Below, piece by piece: positions 34,818-38,047 of a stretch of 38,047 nt of DNA. A model generated the notes under the pieces. That model did not search any database and was not told where the DNA came from. It was given only the letters and a program-made list of their open reading frames with translations. The DNA comes from Sphingomonadaceae bacterium (GTDB taxonomy: Bacteria > Pseudomonadota > Alphaproteobacteria > Sphingomonadales > Sphingomonadaceae): assembly GCA_029268145.1 (NCBI GenBank), contig JAJUHA010000021.1:1-38047 (forward strand). Direction: 5' to 3'. The position numbers and the translations under genes are program-made. Position 1 is the stretch's first letter; every line of letters starts with the position of its first letter.

Positions 34818-35539
34818 CAGGCGGCGTCCCGCGCGGCCGGGACGGCACTGGCGATGGCGAGGAAGTCGCGCGGGGTGAGGCTGGCACCGCCGACGAGCGC
34901 GCCGCCGACATGGGGGAGGGCAAGGAGCCAGGCCGCATTGTCGGGCTTGACCGAGCCGCCGTAGAGGACGGGGGTTCCGGCCGGCACGCGGGCCGCAAGG
35001 AAGGCGTGGACTTCGGCCACCTGTTGGGGGGTGGGCGTGCGCCCGGTGCCGATCGCCCAGACCGGCTCGTAGGCGACGACGAGCGGCCCGCCGGCCGGCA
35101 GCGAGCCTGCAAGCTGGCGGCCGACGACTTCCAGCGTCGCGCCCGCATCGCGCTCGGCCAGCGTCTCGCCCACGCAGATGATCGGGATGAGCCCGGCGGC
35201 GTGCGCGGCCGCGGCCTTGGCGCGCACCATCGCATCGGTCTCGCCATGGCCGGCGCGGCGCTCGGAATGGCCGAGGATCACATGGGTGGCACCCGCGTCG
35301 GCGAGCATGGGGGCCGAGATGTCGCCAGTGAAGGCCCCCTCGGGCTCGGCGTGGCAGTCCTGCCCGCCGATTTCGACATGGCTGCCGCGCGCGGCCTCGG
35401 CAAAGCGGGCGACGAGGGTGGCCGGCGGGCAGACGAGGAGGCGCGCACCGGGCACCGGGCCGGCCGCGACCAGCGCATCGATGGCAGCGACGCTCGCCAG
35501 GCGGCCGTGCATCTTCCAGTTGCCCGCAATCAGCTGCAT
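34817..35539 (-). CDS. tpiA: Triosephosphate isomerase
   Basis: Interconverts dihydroxyacetone phosphate and glyceraldehyde 3-phosphate. 240 residues, slightly shorter than the usual 250. 'GNWKM' holds the substrate lysine (Lys9), 'ILGHSERR' the catalytic His, '[12 protein letters not shown]' the catalytic Glu and flexible loop 6, and '[10 protein letters not shown]' the phosphate site. GGAAGG lies ahead of the ATG. First gene of the run tpiA-trpG-trpD-trpC-moaC-moeA. A LexA-box match lies 24-38 bases upstream of its start. Confidence 0.95.
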   Translation of the reverse strand: MQLIAGNWKMHGRLASVAAIDALVAAGPVPGARLLVCPPATLVARFAEAARGSHVEIGGQDCHAEPEGAFTGDISAPMLADAGATHVILGHSERRAGHGETDAMVRAKAAAAHAAGLIPIICVGETLAERDAGATLEVVGRQLAGSLPAGGPLVVAYEPVWAIGTGRTPTPQQVAEVHAFLAARVPAGTPVLYGGSVKPDNAAWLLALPHVGGALVGGASLTPRDFLAIASAVPAARDAA

Positions 35540-35562
35540 GCCCTGCCTTCCGTCTCGGGTCC

Positions 35563-35577
35563 GTTCCGGGCGCGTTC
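35563..35577. promoter_or_regulatory. LexA-box match between tpiA and the M48 protease gene
   Basis: GTTC-CGGGCGC-GTTC on the + strand (GAAC-N7-GAAC toward tpiA) exactly fits the alphaproteobacterial SOS consensus. It is 24 bases before the tpiA ATG and 75 before the M48 ATG. The N7 is entirely G+C, which is unlike strong LexA sites, so it may be weak or a chance hit. The rest of the 112-base gap shows nothing else clear. Confidence 0.4.
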
Positions 35578-35651
35578 AGGTCCGCCCGGCCAGACGGCGC
35601 CCTCTAGACAGCCGCCACGCCCGGCGGCAAGCCAAGCGACGCGCCACAGCC

Positions 35652-37079
35652 ATGGACCGCCCTCCGATCCCAGCACCCGCCACGGGCCGCGCTGCCACGG
35701 CGCTCCTCGCGCTCCTTGTCCTGCTGCTGGCCCAGCTGGTGGCGGCACCGGCGCGCGCCCAGAACATCCTGCGCGATGCCGAGACCGAGGCGCTGCTCCG
35801 CGACATTGCCGCCCCGCTCGTCGCCGCCGCCGAGCTCGATCCCCGCTCGATCCAGATCTTCCTCGTCGGCGACAGCAGCATCAACGCCTTCGTCGCGGGC
35901 GGGCAGAATGTCTTCTTCCATTCCGGCCTCCTCGTCGCCGCCGAGGATGTGAACGAGGTCCAGGGGGTGATGGCGCACGAGCTCGGCCACATCGCCGGCG
36001 GGCACGCCGTGCGCTGGGGCGAAGGGGCGGGGCCGGCGTCGACCATCTCCATCCTCTCGCTCATCCTCGGCGCCGCGGCCATGGCGATGGGCGCCGGCGA
36101 TGTCGGCATGGCGGCGATCATGGCCGGCCAGCAGGCCGCGCAGGCGCGCATCCTCTCCTTCAACCGCGAGCAGGAAAGCCGGGCCGACCAGGCCGGCGCG
36201 GCCTATCTCAACCGCGCCGGAATCACCGGCCGGGGCATGATCAGCTTCTTCGAGCAGCTCCAGGGCGAGGAGTATCGGCTCGCCATCCCCCAGACCAACA
36301 GCTACAACCGCACCCACCCGCTCTCGGGCGAGCGGATCCGCGCGCTCGACAATGTGCTGAAGGCGAGCCCGGCGTGGAGCCGGCCGGTCGACCCGGCGCT
36401 CCAGGCCCGCTACGCGCGGGTGCGGGCCAAGCTGATCGGCTTCCTCTACCCGCTCGAGACGGTGCTCAAGGCCTATCCCGAGACCGACACGTCCGAGGCC
36501 GCCCGCTTCGCCCGGGCCTATGGCTATCACCGCGCCGCCTTCCCCCAGAAGGCGCTGGCCGAGGTCGAGGCGGTGGTCCGCAACAACCCGGCCGACCCCT
36601 ATTCGCGCGAGCTCGAAGGCCAGATCCTGCTCGAGTCCGGCCGCGTGGCCGAAGCGCTGGTGCCGCTCCGCCAGGCCGTCGAGCTGTCGAAGGGCGAGCC
36701 GCTCATCGCCGGGATGCTCGGCCACGCGCTCCTCCAGGCCAGCGACGACGGGGCGGACGAGGCAAGGCTCGCCGAGGCCGAGCGGGTGCTGCGCGGCGTG
36801 GTCCAGCGCGACAGCCGCAACCCCTTCGCCTGGCTCCAGCTCGGCATCATCTACGAGCTGAAGGGAGACAAGCCGCGCGCGGCGCTGGCGTCTGCCGAGC
36901 GGATCAGCCTCTCCGGCGGGGACCCGCGGCTCGCCGCCCGCGCGGCGCGGACCGCCATGGCCGGGCTGCCGCGGGGTTCGCCCGATTTTCTGCGCGCCGA
37001 GGACATCGCCCTGGCAAGCCAGGGCGAGATCGAGCGGCTGCGCCTTAAGGACCGCGGCCAGCAGCAGGAGCGACGATGA
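35652..37079 (+). CDS. M48 family metalloprotease with TPR-like tail (BepA-like)
   Basis: 475 residues. Signal peptide at about 1-36 (ending ARA). M48 peptidase domain at about 45-235 with zinc motif HELGH (109-113) and third ligand Glu175 in 'NREQESRAD'. Helical tetratricopeptide-like repeats follow (about 275-450: 'AFPQKALAEVEAVVRNNPADPYSRELEGQILLESGRVAEALVPL'). This is the layout of BepA/YfgC, a periplasmic protease-chaperone that degrades or rescues stalled outer-membrane proteins such as LptD and BamA. The longer upstream frame is a tpiA shadow. It is coupled by ATGA to a DsbA-like gene, which fits disulfide-dependent folding of outer-membrane proteins. Confidence 0.9.
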   Translation: MDRPPIPAPATGRAATALLALLVLLLAQLVAAPARAQNILRDAETEALLRDIAAPLVAAAELDPRSIQIFLVGDSSINAFVAGGQNVFFHSGLLVAAEDVNEVQGVMAHELGHIAGGHAVRWGEGAGPASTISILSLILGAAAMAMGAGDVGMAAIMAGQQAAQARILSFNREQESRADQAGAAYLNRAGITGRGMISFFEQLQGEEYRLAIPQTNSYNRTHPLSGERIRALDNVLKASPAWSRPVDPALQARYARVRAKLIGFLYPLETVLKAYPETDTSEAARFARAYGYHRAAFPQKALAEVEAVVRNNPADPYSRELEGQILLESGRVAEALVPLRQAVELSKGEPLIAGMLGHALLQASDDGADEARLAEAERVLRGVVQRDSRNPFAWLQLGIIYELKGDKPRAALASAERISLSGGDPRLAARAARTAMAGLPRGSPDFLRAEDIALASQGEIERLRLKDRGQQQERR

Positions 37080-37879
37080 GCGAACCCGCAAGCCCCACCC
37101 GCAACCCGGTGCCCATGTGGATCACCCTTGCGCTCGCGGTCGCGCTCGGCGCCGCGCTCGGCGCGCTGGGCTGGCAACGCTTCGGCCCGCGGCCGGAGCC
37201 GGCGGCCGGGGAGAAGCAGTTCGCCGAGCGCGTGCGCGCGGCGATCCTCGCCGACCCCGAGATCATCCCCGACGCGATCACCCGGATGCAGGACCGCGAA
37301 GTGGCAAAGCTCCTGGCCAGCAACCGCGAGGCGATCGAGACTCCCTTCGCCGGCGCCTGGGCGGGAGCCGAGGATGGAGACGTGGTGCTGGTCGAGTTCT
37401 TCGACTTCGCCTGCCCCTACTGCCGGCAGGGCCACGCCGACGTCGCCCGGCTGCTCGCCGAGGATCCCAAGCTCAAGGTGGTCTGGCGCGACTTCCCCGT
37501 GCTCGGAGAGACCAGCGAGCGCTTCGCCCGCGCCAGCCTCTCGGCAGCGCGCCAGGGGCGCTACCGCGCCTTTCTCGACGCCGCCTTCGACCGCGAAGGC
37601 CGCCTCGCCGAGCAGGACTTCATTCCCGCCGTCCGCAAGGCGCGGCTGGACGAGCGGCAGCTGGTCGAGGATCTGAAGGATCCGGCGATCGCCGCCGAGA
37701 TCGAGTCCAACCTCGGGCTTGCCCGCGCCCTCGGCCTCACCGGCACGCCGAGCTACGTGATCGGCGACCGGATCGTCTCGGGCGCGGTCGGGATCGACGA
37801 ACTGCGCAAGGCCATCGCCGACGCGCGCGCGCGCCGCCCAGCACCCGGCGCGGCGGCGGAAAAATCCCGAAACGGGTAA
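37076..37879 (+). CDS. DsbA-family periplasmic thiol:disulfide oxidoreductase
   Basis: 267 residues. N-terminal membrane anchor or uncleaved signal (about 14-33), a helical spacer (about 46-88: 'KQFAERVRAAILADPEIIPDAITRMQDRE') as in Com1/ScsC-type proteins, then a thioredoxin-like domain. Active site CPYC is at 113-116 in 'VEFFDFACPYCRQGH' and the cis-proline in 'GTPSYVIGDRIVSGAVG'. Start overlaps the M48 stop. Likely makes or isomerises disulfides in envelope proteins. Confidence 0.9.
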   Translation: MSEPASPTRNPVPMWITLALAVALGAALGALGWQRFGPRPEPAAGEKQFAERVRAAILADPEIIPDAITRMQDREVAKLLASNREAIETPFAGAWAGAEDGDVVLVEFFDFACPYCRQGHADVARLLAEDPKLKVVWRDFPVLGETSERFARASLSAARQGRYRAFLDAAFDREGRLAEQDFIPAVRKARLDERQLVEDLKDPAIAAEIESNLGLARALGLTGTPSYVIGDRIVSGAVGIDELRKAIADARARRPAPGAAAEKSRNG

Positions 37880-37921
37880 GCGGGCTGTCCTACAGGAACC
37901 ATTCCGGTCATATCTTGCGGC

Positions 37922-38047
37922 ATGCCGAGTCGTTCCTGGCCTGCCGCCCTCCCCGCCCTGCTGGTGGCCGCCTGCGCCACCCTGCCCCCGCCCAGCCCCG
38001 AGCTTGCCCGCCGCCTCGCCGCCGTCGAGTCCGCGCTCGCCGCGGAC
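37922..38047 (+). CDS. Putative lipoprotein (3' truncated by window end)
   Basis: Only the first 42 codons are present. ATG-initiated, with a short signal sequence and lipobox 'LVAAC' placing the lipidated cysteine at residue 18, then a proline-rich stretch. No stop before the window ends. Not enough remains to name it. It lies 42 bases after the DsbA-like gene on the same strand. Confidence 0.6.
   Translation, partial: MPSRSWPAALPALLVAACATLPPPSPELARRLAAVESALAAD

Overview
The window is a high-GC, gene-dense stretch of chromosome from an alphaproteobacterium, most likely a member of the Sphingomonadales. Evidence for this: two short secreted proteins end in the sphingomonad-style PEPxxWA-CTERM sorting tail (PEP/PEA-xx-WAM, a hydrophobic GFGLVG helix, then an RRRR cluster). 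The lexA gene carries the alphaproteobacterial SOS operator GTTC-N7-GTTC. A large TonB-dependent receptor is present, and the order trpG-trpD-trpC-moaC-moeA-lexA is familiar from this group. There is no sign of phage, insertion sequences or CRISPR. Apart from the 5' end of the first gene and the 3' end of the last, everything looks intact.

Layout. 1-3.8 kb: end of a membrane-anchored DUF3426-like protein, an acyl-CoA dehydrogenase, a MOSC protein and two PEP-CTERM proteins, the second behind a perfect sigma-54 promoter. 3.8-4.15 kb: a CAU-anticodon tRNA and a strong candidate for an unannotated small RNA, with its own promoter, two hairpins displaying C-rich (anti-Shine-Dalgarno) loops, and an intrinsic terminator. 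4.15-10.5 kb: trxB-lysR facing an Lrp-rluB-rsmD run, then a UvrD/PcrA-type helicase with an SOS-box match just before its start. 10.5-12.9 kb: a three-gene operon of unknown function (secreted PPC-like protein, zinc-ribbon membrane protein, anchored membrane protein). 12.9-14.7 kb: an SDR and cobS.

14.8-25.7 kb is the most distinctive accessory region. A TonB-dependent receptor, a membrane-anchored protein that aligns by eye with ferrochelatase, and an MFS transporter run leftward. A tightly coupled five-gene operon runs rightward: TetR regulator, beta-propeller, Rieske oxygenase, MFS transporter and serine hydrolase. Both arms start from one control region with a candidate TetR operator. The layout suggests regulated uptake, processing and oxidation of a bulky substrate; a tetrapyrrole or metal chelate is one hypothesis.

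25.8-38 kb: a secreted amidohydrolase, a VOC protein, purL, the tpiA-trpGDC-moaC-moeA run, lexA with two overlapping SOS boxes, then an envelope block (M48 protease with TPR-like tail, DsbA-like thioredoxin, start of a lipoprotein). A further SOS-box match lies between tpiA and the M48 gene. Most operons here use ATGA/TGATG stop-start overlaps, so translational coupling is the rule. All assignments rest on reading motifs by eye; no database search was run.
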